Assembly (NCBI GenBank): GCA_018667335.1 | Contig: JABIVD010000018.1 | Coordinates: forward strand, 1 to 64,000 | Length of the DNA: 64,000 nt | Origin: Rhodospirillaceae bacterium | GTDB lineage: Bacteria > Pseudomonadota > Alphaproteobacteria > UBA6615 | Reading direction: 5' to 3' | Shown here: positions 43,816 through 52,493 of the stretch, piece after piece | Numbering within the stretch: position 1 is the stretch's first letter | Layout: the number at the start of each line of letters is the position of its first letter | Made by a program: the position numbers and the translations under genes | Notes under the pieces: model-generated | What the model was told of the DNA's origin: nothing | What the model saw: only the letters and a program-made list of their open reading frames with translations | Databases searched by the model: none

Positions 43816-44505
43816 TCATTCGCCATGCGCCGAAACGTTTTCCAGCCATTCAACAAGATTGTCGGTCTGATGATGAACGTAGTTGTCGTCATCGGATGGC
43901 ACGGCCCAATAGGCATCGACCGGGCCGTCCGTGTGGACCCAAAGGGTTGTCATACCCATCGCGGCCGCCGGTTCCAGATTGTGGGCGATGTCCTCGACCA
44001 TGACGGCGTGCGCAGGGTCGACGCCATGGCGTGATGCCAGGACGTCATAGGGTTGTGGATTCGGCTTGGGGACATAGTCGGCGGCGGCGACATCGAATAT
44101 GCCGGAGAAGGAGTCTGCGACACCAAGTCGGTCGAGCACGGTCTCGGCGTGGGCGACCGATGCGTTGGTGTAGACGATCTTCCGCCCGGGCAGCGCGGTC
44201 AGGACGCTTGCCAGGCGCGGGCTCTCATCGACGAGGCCGTAATCCACGGCGTGTACGTAGTCCATGAAGGCATGGGGATCGACTGCATGATCATTCATCA
44301 GGCCGCGCAGTGTCGTACCGTGTTCGCGGAACATGCGTTTTTGTTCGACGAGGGCGATGTCTGGTTCGACTTCCAACAACTCGCCGACGAATCGCGTCAT
44401 GCGCGACGAGACCTCTGCCATCAGTCCCGTGGACGCAGGGTAGAGCGTGTTGTCGAGATCGAAAATCCAGGTTTCGGTCCCCTTCAGTTCCGCAATTGGT
44501 TTCAT
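43816..44505 (-). CDS. HAD-family pyrimidine 5'-nucleotidase-like phosphatase
   Basis: A 229-residue HAD hydrolase of the SDT1/pyrimidine 5'-nucleotidase branch. The nucleophile motif is WIFDLDNTLYPAS (residues 12-24), where the TLYP wording is typical of this group, then TNASVAHAETVLDRLG (motif II), KPNPQPYD (motif III) and MVEDIAHNLEPAAAMGM (motif IV). The start at 44505 has GAGGA upstream and fits the family. Likely substrates are UMP or CMP-like nucleotides; not proven. Confidence 0.85.
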   Translation of the reverse strand: MKPIAELKGTETWIFDLDNTLYPASTGLMAEVSSRMTRFVGELLEVEPDIALVEQKRMFREHGTTLRGLMNDHAVDPHAFMDYVHAVDYGLVDESPRLASVLTALPGRKIVYTNASVAHAETVLDRLGVADSFSGIFDVAAADYVPKPNPQPYDVLASRHGVDPAHAVMVEDIAHNLEPAAAMGMTTLWVHTDGPVDAYWAVPSDDDNYVHHQTDNLVEWLENVSAHGE

Positions 44506-44664
44506 GCGTTCCTCAACCCCGGAATCCCGGGCGCGCGCGAAAAGACCCTTCCGGGCCAATAAGACTTCATTAACTGCGGTCAACGTACGATCACACCGCA
44601 ATTAATCAACCCGCGCGCCACACATGCGTTGCGGAAACCGTTGAAACGAGCCGGAGACAAGGGA

Positions 44665-46401
44665 TTGGGTCAATCCCCGGGAAATTTGAAGCTGTCGGAT
44701 GACAAGCGCCAGGACGTTGGCTTCTTGCGCGCGGAGCGTGATCGGTTTGTTGCGCTCGCATTCTGCAATGCTGATCTCTTGTTCGAACTGGACAGCGCAG
44801 GCGAGGTGACCTTCGCGGTCGGTGCGACGAATGCCTTTACAGGCCGTAATGCCGAAGATCTCAAAGGTGCGCGGCTCAAGGAGCTCGTGCATGAAGCAGA
44901 TCAGCGCAAACTCGACCGGTTGTTGCGTGATGCGCGCGCCGGGACCCGGATTGATGATGCGCTGATCACCTTCAGTGCTCCGGCTGGTCAATCGGTCGTG
45001 CTCTGCCTGAGCGGATTCCATATGAGCGATCTGGGGGGGCACACCTACCTGTCGTTCCGCGTGAAGCAATCTTCCAGCCCGCTGGCCGACGACGATGCGG
45101 TCCGGGTCGAGGGGATGGAGGTATACGACAAGGGTTCGTTCGCCGAGATCGCCACGAAGGCGCTCGCGGAGGCGAGCACTGACGGTGAAGAATGCCAACT
45201 CACGATGATCGAGCTGGGTGACTATGACGAGCTTCGCGAGCGGCTGACCACGGAAGCGCAGAGCGAACTGACCGCCACCATGGGTTCATTTTTTCGGGCC
45301 AATTCGCTGCATGGCGATCTCGCAGGCCAGCTCGATGACAACAGGTTCGGTGTCGTGCATGCCATGCATGCAGACATGTCGGCTCTTTCCGACCAGATCG
45401 AGACCTACGCGAAGGCCGTTGACCCGAAGGGCACAGGCGTCTCCGTTGAGGCGGCCACGATCGATGTCGATGCGGGTGTGATGAGCGAGGCGGATACTGC
45501 GAAGGCGCTGGTCTACACAATCAATCGGTTCTGTGACGAGACGGCGGGCGAATTCACGGTCAAGGAATTGTCTGAGGGTTTCAGCAGCCTCGCGTCCGAG
45601 ACGGTCGAACGGCGCAACAAGTTCGTGGAGATGATCCGTCAGGGCGCGTTCGACGTTGCGTACCAGCCAATTTGCGACATGAAGACCGAGCGGCCCCATC
45701 ACTTCGAGGCGCTGGTGCGTTTCGATCATGAGAATTTTGAATCGACACCGTTCGAGTTCATCACCTTCGCGGAAGAAGTCGGCATCATTTGCGATTTTGA
45801 CCTGGCGATGTGCCGCAAGGTTCTGAACTGGCTCGATGATATCAACGGGCAGGGCTATCGCTATATGGCTGCGGTGAACATCTCCGGGCGATCCCTGAGT
45901 ACGCCGACCTTCGTCCAGAGCCTTATGGAACTGCTCGATGAGTTTACGGACGCGCGGGAGTTCGTCCTGTTCGAGATCACAGAATCTGCAAAGCTCGAGA
46001 ATTTGGAAGAGGCGGACCGGATTATCCAGACGCTGCGGCAGGCCGGACACGTGGTCTGTCTCGATGATTTCGGGGCCGGCGTGTCGGCGTTCCAGTATCT
46101 CAGCTCCCTGCATGTCGATGTCGTGAAGATCGACGGTGCCTATGTCGTCGATGCGATCGACAACAAGCGTGGGCGCGCACTTTTGAAGGCGATGGCCAGC
46201 ATGTGTCGTGACCTCGGCGTGAAGACCGTGGCCGAGATGATTGAAGAGGAAAGTGTTGCCGAACTCGTCCGCGAATGTGGCATCGATTATGGTCAGGGCT
46301 GGCTCTATGGCCGCCCCAGCAAGTTGATCACCTCGTTCCAGAGCCCGCGTCCCGTTTCGTTCACCCCGAAGCGGAAGTCGGCGGCGGAGGCTGCGGAATG
46401 A
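44665..46401 (+). CDS. PAS-GGDEF(degenerate)-EAL protein, predicted cyclic di-GMP phosphodiesterase
   Basis: About 578 residues. An N-terminal PAS-like sensor (about 30-150) is followed by a degenerate GGDEF domain (LDDNRF in place of GGDEF) and an intact EAL domain from about 315. The EAL catalytic set is complete: FEALVRF, NISGRSL, EITES, DDFGAG, KIDGAYV, AEMIEEE and GQGWLYGRP. There is no ATG in frame; TTG at 44665 has GGAG eight bases upstream and is preferred to TTG at 44629. The stop overlaps the next start by four bases. It is the first gene of a four-gene set, so its sensor probably sets cyclic di-GMP breakdown against synthesis by the next protein. Confidence 0.85.
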   Translation: MGQSPGNLKLSDDKRQDVGFLRAERDRFVALAFCNADLLFELDSAGEVTFAVGATNAFTGRNAEDLKGARLKELVHEADQRKLDRLLRDARAGTRIDDALITFSAPAGQSVVLCLSGFHMSDLGGHTYLSFRVKQSSSPLADDDAVRVEGMEVYDKGSFAEIATKALAEASTDGEECQLTMIELGDYDELRERLTTEAQSELTATMGSFFRANSLHGDLAGQLDDNRFGVVHAMHADMSALSDQIETYAKAVDPKGTGVSVEAATIDVDAGVMSEADTAKALVYTINRFCDETAGEFTVKELSEGFSSLASETVERRNKFVEMIRQGAFDVAYQPICDMKTERPHHFEALVRFDHENFESTPFEFITFAEEVGIICDFDLAMCRKVLNWLDDINGQGYRYMAAVNISGRSLSTPTFVQSLMELLDEFTDAREFVLFEITESAKLENLEEADRIIQTLRQAGHVVCLDDFGAGVSAFQYLSSLHVDVVKIDGAYVVDAIDNKRGRALLKAMASMCRDLGVKTVAEMIEEESVAELVRECGIDYGQGWLYGRPSKLITSFQSPRPVSFTPKRKSAAEAAE

Positions 46402-48164
46402 GCCTGGCGGACGAAAGCCCCGTGGTCGCGCTGCCGACCAACCCGGATTTCTGGACGGACATGCCGTTGCCGAACCTCGACGGCGTGGATCAGGCGTTGG
46501 CTGCGTGGCCAGGCGCCGTGATCGAGTTCTCCGCCAATGGCATCGTCATCGGTGCCAATGATCTCGGTTCTCACTTCGCGCGGGTCACTCTGAAGAATTC
46601 CAAATCTCCGATCGCGGGACTGGTTGCCATGGCGCAAGAGGCGCAGGGCAGTGTGAGCGATAAGATCGAGGCCGCGTTTGAGGGCGCATCGCGCTGGTTC
46701 GAATGCATTGCGCTGCCGGCCACGCGTGGTCGCGTGCTGGTGCTCGCGCGGGACGCAACCTATGACGTCAATATCCGTCAGGCGTTGTTTGAATCGCGTC
46801 AGCGGTATCGCGACCTCGTGACCATCTCGAGTGATTTTGCATGGGAGACCGACGCTGCGGGACACTTTATTTTCGTCTCGCCACATGGTGCGCTGGGCTA
46901 TTCGCCCGAGGACCTTTTGGGACGCTGTCCGAAAGAGTTTCTGGTTGAGTCAGACGGCGCCGCCACGGATATGCCGTTTCATGCGCGTGAGCCCGTCGTC
47001 CAGGCGCAGGTCTGGCTGCGGAGTATCGAAAATGAAGAAGCCTGCCTGCTGGCTTCAGCCGTACCGGTGCATGATGTGAACGGCAACTGGCTGGGTGCGC
47101 GAGGCCTGTGCCGTGACGTGACACATGAACGCCTGCGTGACAGTGAACTCGCGCAATCGAAGGTTCGTGAGCAGGTGGTTGCCTACATCGTGAATCAGAT
47201 TCGCGAGGAGGCCAGGCCACGGGCAATGCTGGAAGCCGCTTCGTCCATGCTGGGACGCGCCACCTCGTCGGAGGCGGCGGTGATGAGCTATGCGCCGGAC
47301 GACGGCTGGAAAATTCTGGCGACCCATGGTGACTGGCCCGAAGCCATCGACGTATCGCATCTGGCGGCGCATCTGGCTGAGAGCGGAGATACCTTTGCAA
47401 CCCGGATCGGTGAGCATCGCGTGTTTGGACGCCGCACTTGGTACCACGGCGCGGTCAACGGTGCCGTTTTGCTGGTGCGCAATATCATGGGACGTGACTG
47501 GCAGGAGGACGAACGTGCGGTTCTGAATGCGGTTGCCGGCCAGCTCGCGATTGCGATGCGCCAGATTGCCGACCATCAGGAACTTGAGCGGCTCTCGAAA
47601 ACCGATGGCCTGACCGGGTTGATGAACAGGCGCGCCTTCCAGGATGCGCTGGAAGCAGCTATGGCGCGCGCAGAGCGCGACGGCAAACCGGGCGCCATGT
47701 TGTACATCGATCTCGATAACTTCAAGGCGATCAACGACAATTGTGGCCACGATGTTGGTGACAGCGTCTTGCGTGAAATATCGGACATTCTGATGTCACA
47801 CAGCCGGAGCTACGATCTGGTTGCGCGGGTTGGCGGCGATGAATTCGCGGTTTGGCTCAATGATCTCGATCCTGAAAGTGCGGCGCGGCGCGCCGATGAG
47901 ATTCTGGAGGCGCTGTCGCACCTGTCTGATCGTTCGGGAGATGTCGCCAAGCCACTCGGGGCTTCAATCGGAATCGCGGAACTGGATCCGGCCTCGGGTG
48001 AATCCCTGCGTGAGTTCCTGGTTCGTGCGGACGCCGCAATGTATGTCGCGAAGAAAAGCGGAAAGAATGGATGGGCCGTCTCTACCAAGCGTGGCGAGGA
48101 AGCGGTCGGACACACGCCATCTGCAAAAGATCGTGATTCACGCGACGGGGAGGCTGACCGATGA
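46398..48164 (+). CDS. PAS-GAF-GGDEF diguanylate cyclase
   Basis: A 588-residue protein from the ATG that overlaps the previous stop. A PAS domain (about 130-235, with DFAWETDAAGHF and YSPEDLLG) and a GAF-like region (about 250-400) precede the GGDEF domain. Metal and GTP residues are present in DLDNFKAIND and RVGGDEFAVWL (near 480), and the product-inhibition RxxD site lies five residues before GGDEF (RSYD). It is thus a complete, inhibitable cyclase. It overlaps the DUF2336 gene by four bases. Confidence 0.9.
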   Translation: MSLADESPVVALPTNPDFWTDMPLPNLDGVDQALAAWPGAVIEFSANGIVIGANDLGSHFARVTLKNSKSPIAGLVAMAQEAQGSVSDKIEAAFEGASRWFECIALPATRGRVLVLARDATYDVNIRQALFESRQRYRDLVTISSDFAWETDAAGHFIFVSPHGALGYSPEDLLGRCPKEFLVESDGAATDMPFHAREPVVQAQVWLRSIENEEACLLASAVPVHDVNGNWLGARGLCRDVTHERLRDSELAQSKVREQVVAYIVNQIREEARPRAMLEAASSMLGRATSSEAAVMSYAPDDGWKILATHGDWPEAIDVSHLAAHLAESGDTFATRIGEHRVFGRRTWYHGAVNGAVLLVRNIMGRDWQEDERAVLNAVAGQLAIAMRQIADHQELERLSKTDGLTGLMNRRAFQDALEAAMARAERDGKPGAMLYIDLDNFKAINDNCGHDVGDSVLREISDILMSHSRSYDLVARVGGDEFAVWLNDLDPESAARRADEILEALSHLSDRSGDVAKPLGASIGIAELDPASGESLREFLVRADAAMYVAKKSGKNGWAVSTKRGEEAVGHTPSAKDRDSRDGEADR

Positions 48165-49573
48165 GCGATCCACAATTCGAAAATGAACTGATCGACGAGA
48201 TCAGCTATGACGATCAGAAGCGCATGGCGCGTGAAGGCAGCCACAACGAACGCTGCGATCTGGCGGGCCGCGAAGATGTGCGCCCGGAGATTCTTTACTA
48301 CCTGGCAGGTGACCCGGACCCCGGTGTGCGTCGGCAGATTGCGCGGAATGACATCACGCCGCGCCACGCGGACCTTATGCTGGCCCAGGATGATGATGAC
48401 CGGGTCCGCTCGGATGTTGCGGGTAAGATCGCGACGACGTCGATTGGCATGAATGAAGACGACCAGACCAATGTCTACAAAGTCACCATGCAGGCGCTGG
48501 AAATCCTGGCGGGTGACCAGCTTGTGCGTGTTCGGCAGATATTGGCGGAATCCTTCAAGGACAGTTCCGGCGCGCCGCTCCATATCGTCGAGAAGTTGGC
48601 CTTGGATCGCGAGATCACCGTCAGTGGCCCCATATTGGAACTTTCACCGGTCCTGGGTGATGAATTCCTGATCCGGGTCCTCAACAGCGAGCCCGTGCAG
48701 GGGGCGCTGAAGGCGATTTCCAGGCGCGTGGCGCTGGGTGAGGAAGTCGCCGATGCGATCGTCAACTCGGGTGACGCCGAGGCCGTAGCGGAATTGCTCG
48801 GCAATGAAAGCGCACAAATTCGCGAGGAGACACTCGATCGGATCGTCGATCAGGCCCCGGGCCAGCCTGGTTGGCACGGACCGTTGGTTCAACGGCCCCG
48901 GTTGCACACCGATGCCGCACGGCGCATCGCCGATATCGTGTCAGGCTCCCTGCTGGTCGAACTGAAGAAGCGCGCCGATCTGGATGACGATTCCATGGCG
49001 GCGATAGACTCGGTCATCCAGCAGCGGTTGGACGGCGGGGAGATCGAGGATCTGGCCGAGCTCTGGTCCAACGCAGCCGATCGCCTGGAAACGACGGGCG
49101 GTGTTGAAGATCCGAACTGGGCGAAATCGTCGAAAGACGGTCCAGGACGGACCCCGACGTCATCCGCGCCCGCAGACCCTGAATGGGCGAACTCCGAAAC
49201 CGAGGTTGCTGATACGGAGCAGACCAGGCGTGCGGAGAAACTGAACAAGAAGGGCAAACTCGCGGAGAATCACGTGGCGTCCGCCCTGAATGACGGTGAG
49301 ACGGATTTTGTGATCACGGCCATGTCGTTGCTGGCGGAAGTCTCGCCCGATGTCGTGCGCAAGGCGGCGTCGCTGCAAAATGCGAAGGCCCTTGTGGCGC
49401 TGGCCTGGAAGGCGGGCCTATCCATGCGGCTGGCCACCCGACTGCAAATGAATCTTGCCAAAATTCCGCCGAGTGGCGTGATGCGTGCCACCGCGTCCGA
49501 CGGATACCCGATCTCTCCTGAGGAGATGACCTGGCAGCTTGAGTTTATCGCCGGTATGGCCGCCGGCGAATAA
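48161..49573 (+). CDS. DUF2336 protein, partner in cyclic di-GMP module
   Basis: A 470-residue cytoplasmic protein. Its N-terminal part has the DUF2336-type helical repeat pattern (DPDPGVRRQIARND, DDDDRVRSDVAGKIA, EILAGDQLVRVRQILAES), resembling HEAT repeats. A polar, Pro/Ser/Thr-rich linker (about 320-355) leads to a second all-alpha repeat-like stretch to the end. No catalytic motif and no membrane segment. Translational overlap with the GGDEF gene implies equal dosage; it may be an adaptor or effector. The function of the family is not established. Confidence 0.75.
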   Translation: MSDPQFENELIDEISYDDQKRMAREGSHNERCDLAGREDVRPEILYYLAGDPDPGVRRQIARNDITPRHADLMLAQDDDDRVRSDVAGKIATTSIGMNEDDQTNVYKVTMQALEILAGDQLVRVRQILAESFKDSSGAPLHIVEKLALDREITVSGPILELSPVLGDEFLIRVLNSEPVQGALKAISRRVALGEEVADAIVNSGDAEAVAELLGNESAQIREETLDRIVDQAPGQPGWHGPLVQRPRLHTDAARRIADIVSGSLLVELKKRADLDDDSMAAIDSVIQQRLDGGEIEDLAELWSNAADRLETTGGVEDPNWAKSSKDGPGRTPTSSAPADPEWANSETEVADTEQTRRAEKLNKKGKLAENHVASALNDGETDFVITAMSLLAEVSPDVVRKAASLQNAKALVALAWKAGLSMRLATRLQMNLAKIPPSGVMRATASDGYPISPEEMTWQLEFIAGMAAGE

Positions 49574-49602
49574 ACACGTTGTCCTAGAGAGGAACAGTAC
49601 CG

Positions 49603-50766
49603 ATGCCGATGGATCGAAATGCGCTTTCGAAGGTGATCAACACCGGTCGCTCGACCGCGTTCAATGTGTATGAAATTGGGAGTCGGATTTCGGCAGATGA
49701 CCCGGTGGGGAAACTGTTCCGGAACAAGACGCTCAATGAAGGCATGTTCTTCAAGGTCATGGAGCGAAACGCGACCCAGTATAGCACCGTGTCGACGGTG
49801 CAGACGCTTCTGTACTTCCCCTACAACCTGGCGAACATCTATGAGGGTGGCGACTCCATCCTGTTCGACGACCCTGGGTTCAACAAGACGTTGCGAGTGC
49901 GGACCGGTGCCGATTCCAAGAGCGAGGAAAGCCAGGTCGACTATGTGATGGATCTCGAGATACTCGAGATGATCTATTCCCTGCCGACCCTCGATCCGTT
50001 TCTCCTGAAGTGTAAGTCCGAACAGCTCGATCTGGATGATCGCATTCATCCGTTCTACTTCAATATCAGCGAAGAGGACTGGAAGCGGATTCGATCGCCC
50101 ATCCGGACCAAAATTCGCACCCTCGTGCGGCGCGCGTTCGTGAGCGGCGGCAAAATCTCGGTCGACAAGATGGAGCAGCATGTCTCGCGGTTTCTGGCAA
50201 AAATCTGGGAAGCCAAGGACATCGAGGGGATCGAGGATTTCGTGCGCAGCATGGATATTTCGGAAGACCGCGCGCCCGAGCTTTTCTTTGCCTGGAAGGC
50301 GATCTGCTACTACCAGGTCCAGTTCGAGGACTACCTGCCACAGATGAAAGAATTCTATGCCTGGTTGGGCGACGACAAGATGGCCATGCCGAGCGACTGG
50401 GCACGCCTGATGCCGGAGGATCGTGATCGTATCGAATATTCACTGCTCGGACTGCGCGACAAGGTGCGCGACACCTATCGCAGCATCAGGTTCGTGCTGA
50501 CCAACTACGAGCAGAGCTATCGCGCGTTCATCGAGATGAACCAGCCGCGTGCATTCAAGGATTTCCTGTCCAAGGCGGATGAGGACTACACGAACATCGC
50601 GACATGCCTGAGTGCCAATATCCATGCACTCAACACGTGGCAAAAAATGACCGATACCTACGGTGAGCAGATGCGCCATGAGCAGGTCAGTGAACTGTTC
50701 GAAACGTTGTCGATGCTGTTCGACATGCAGCGCCCGGTGGCCTCGAACCTGCGGGTGTCTGCCTGA
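49603..50766 (+). CDS. Protein of unknown function, last gene of the cyclic di-GMP module
   Basis: A 387-residue soluble protein, with ribosome site AGAGGAA before the ATG. I recognise no family. It is charged and mostly helical, with tryptophan-rich patches (EEDWKRIRSPI, AWKAICYYQVQFEDY, YAWLGDDKMAMPSDW). No signal peptide, membrane segment, RxxxR-D/NxSxxG PilZ motif or catalytic signature is visible. It lies 29 bp after the DUF2336 gene on the same strand and is followed by a change of strand, so it is the end of the module. A role as output of the signalling pair is inferred from context only. Confidence 0.7.
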   Translation: MPMDRNALSKVINTGRSTAFNVYEIGSRISADDPVGKLFRNKTLNEGMFFKVMERNATQYSTVSTVQTLLYFPYNLANIYEGGDSILFDDPGFNKTLRVRTGADSKSEESQVDYVMDLEILEMIYSLPTLDPFLLKCKSEQLDLDDRIHPFYFNISEEDWKRIRSPIRTKIRTLVRRAFVSGGKISVDKMEQHVSRFLAKIWEAKDIEGIEDFVRSMDISEDRAPELFFAWKAICYYQVQFEDYLPQMKEFYAWLGDDKMAMPSDWARLMPEDRDRIEYSLLGLRDKVRDTYRSIRFVLTNYEQSYRAFIEMNQPRAFKDFLSKADEDYTNIATCLSANIHALNTWQKMTDTYGEQMRHEQVSELFETLSMLFDMQRPVASNLRVSA

Positions 50767-50857
50767 TCGCGGCGAATATGCGTCAGTTGCGCGCGCCCGG
50801 GGCGGGTCGCCCGCATCAGGCAGTCCGGGCCACCCTGGCCGGGCTACGCTGACCGGC

Positions 50858-51769
50858 CTACGCGGCCCAGATCGCCGTGCCGAGCCCGTGCTCGGTGAAT
50901 ATCTCGATCAGCAGTGAGTGCGCGGCACGGCCGTCCATGATGACCGACGCCTCGACATCCTTCTCCACGGCATCGATGCAGGTTTCCACCTTTGGAATCA
51001 TGCCGCCGCTGATGGTGCCGTCGGCGATCAGCTGCCGGGCATGATCCACACCCATATCGGCGATCAGCTCACCGTCCTTGTCCATCACGCCGGTCACATC
51101 GGTCAGCATGAGCAGACGCGTTGCCTCCAGCGCGGAGGCGATGGCGCCCGCGGCCGTGTCGGCATTGACGTTATAGGTCGCGCCGTCGTCACCGATGCCG
51201 ATTGGAGCAATGACCGGGATGATGTCGGACTTGGTCAGGGTGTTGAGCAGCTCGGGGTCAACCCGGGAAGGTTCGCCAACGAAGCCGAGATCGAGAATTT
51301 TCTCGATGTTCGAATCCGTCTCGCGTCGGGTGCGCCGCAGCTTGCGGACGGACATCAGGCCGCCATCCTTGCCCGACAGGCCGACCGCACGGCCACCCGC
51401 GGCATTGATCGCCGACACGATTTGCTTGTTGATCGAGCCTGACAAAACCATCTCGACGATTTCGACGGTCGCCTCGTCGGTCACGCGCAGGCCGTCGATA
51501 AACTCGCTCTTGATCTTGAGTCGTTCGAGCATTGCCCCGATCTGCGGCCCGCCGCCATGCACGATAACCGGTTCGATGCCGACCTGCTTCAGCAGCACGA
51601 TGTCGCGTGCGAACGCACTGGCGAGGTTCGTGTCGCCCATCGCGTGGCCGCCATATTTGATGACGAATCGCCGGCCATTGAACTGGCGCATATAGGGAAG
51701 CGCCTCCGCCAGGACTCCGGCCTTGGCGAGCAGTTCTTCCGGCGGTGGCGCGTTGTCCTGAGCCATCAT
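50858..51769 (-). CDS. argB: Acetylglutamate kinase
   Basis: A 303-residue amino-acid kinase that phosphorylates N-acetylglutamate in arginine synthesis. Motifs: [23 protein letters not shown] (the glycine loop), [13 protein letters not shown] and KVETCIDAV. The N-terminal extension of about 20 residues resembles that of arginine-inhibited hexameric forms. It is the downstream gene of a minus-strand run after engB (60 bp). Confidence 0.95.
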   Translation of the reverse strand: MMAQDNAPPPEELLAKAGVLAEALPYMRQFNGRRFVIKYGGHAMGDTNLASAFARDIVLLKQVGIEPVIVHGGGPQIGAMLERLKIKSEFIDGLRVTDEATVEIVEMVLSGSINKQIVSAINAAGGRAVGLSGKDGGLMSVRKLRRTRRETDSNIEKILDLGFVGEPSRVDPELLNTLTKSDIIPVIAPIGIGDDGATYNVNADTAAGAIASALEATRLLMLTDVTGVMDKDGELIADMGVDHARQLIADGTISGGMIPKVETCIDAVEKDVEASVIMDGRAAHSLLIEIFTEHGLGTAIWAA

Positions 51770-51829
51770 GCTATCCGTTTGTTTTCGCGTTCTTCGTGCG
51801 GTTGGAAACCGGCGCGAACTTAGCCCAAT

Positions 51830-52480
51830 TCAACCAGCATTCGCCAGCGTGGCCAGATCCACCTGCAGTTCGCCAAGTCCCATGCTCTTGCGCGCGCTGG
51901 TCATGATCGGTTCGGGCAGGGCGGCGGCATGGGTCTTCATCTCCTCGGCCACCGCCTCGATCAGGGTCGCCAGCTCCGGCGCTTTGGGCTTGTCGGCCTT
52001 GGTCAGAACCACCCGGTACACGACGGCGGAGGCGTCGAGCATGGCCATCATCTCACGGTCGCCGTCCTTGATGCCGTGGCGTGAATCTACCAGCAGGTAG
52101 AGCCGTTGCAAGTTCGGGCGGCCACGCAGGTAATCGCGCAACGTCGTGTTCCAGCGGGCGATCTCGGTCTTCGGCGCGCGGGCGTAACCATAGCCGGGCA
52201 AATCGACGAGCATCAGCCGACCGGCGAGGTCGAAGAAATTCAGCTCACGTGTACGGCCCGGCGTGTTGCTCGTGCGGGCCAGGGTTTTGCGATTGGTCAG
52301 CGCATTGAGGAGGCTCGACTTGCCGACATTCGAGCGGCCGGCGAAGGCGATCTCGGGCAAAGTTGGCTCGGGCAGATCGGGCAGGTTCGCGACCCCGCGC
52401 ACAAAGGTGCATTCCTGCGCAAACAGGTGGCGCGCAGCCGCGAGGTTGGCGTCCGCCGCCGCGCCGTTTGGTTCAGTCAT
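51830..52480 (-). CDS. engB: Ribosome biogenesis GTPase EngB/YsxC
   Basis: A 216-residue GTPase needed for 50S subunit assembly. G1 is GRSNVGKSS near 47-55, G3 is DLPGYG and G4 is TKADKP. A short N-terminal stretch precedes the domain. It lies 13 bp after yidC on the same strand, in the arrangement rpmH-rnpA-yidD-yidC-engB seen in alphaproteobacteria. Confidence 0.94.
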   Translation of the reverse strand: MTEPNGAAADANLAAARHLFAQECTFVRGVANLPDLPEPTLPEIAFAGRSNVGKSSLLNALTNRKTLARTSNTPGRTRELNFFDLAGRLMLVDLPGYGYARAPKTEIARWNTTLRDYLRGRPNLQRLYLLVDSRHGIKDGDREMMAMLDASAVVYRVVLTKADKPKAPELATLIEAVAEEMKTHAAALPEPIMTSARKSMGLGELQVDLATLANAG

Positions 52481-52493
52481 GGTGCCGGGGGCG

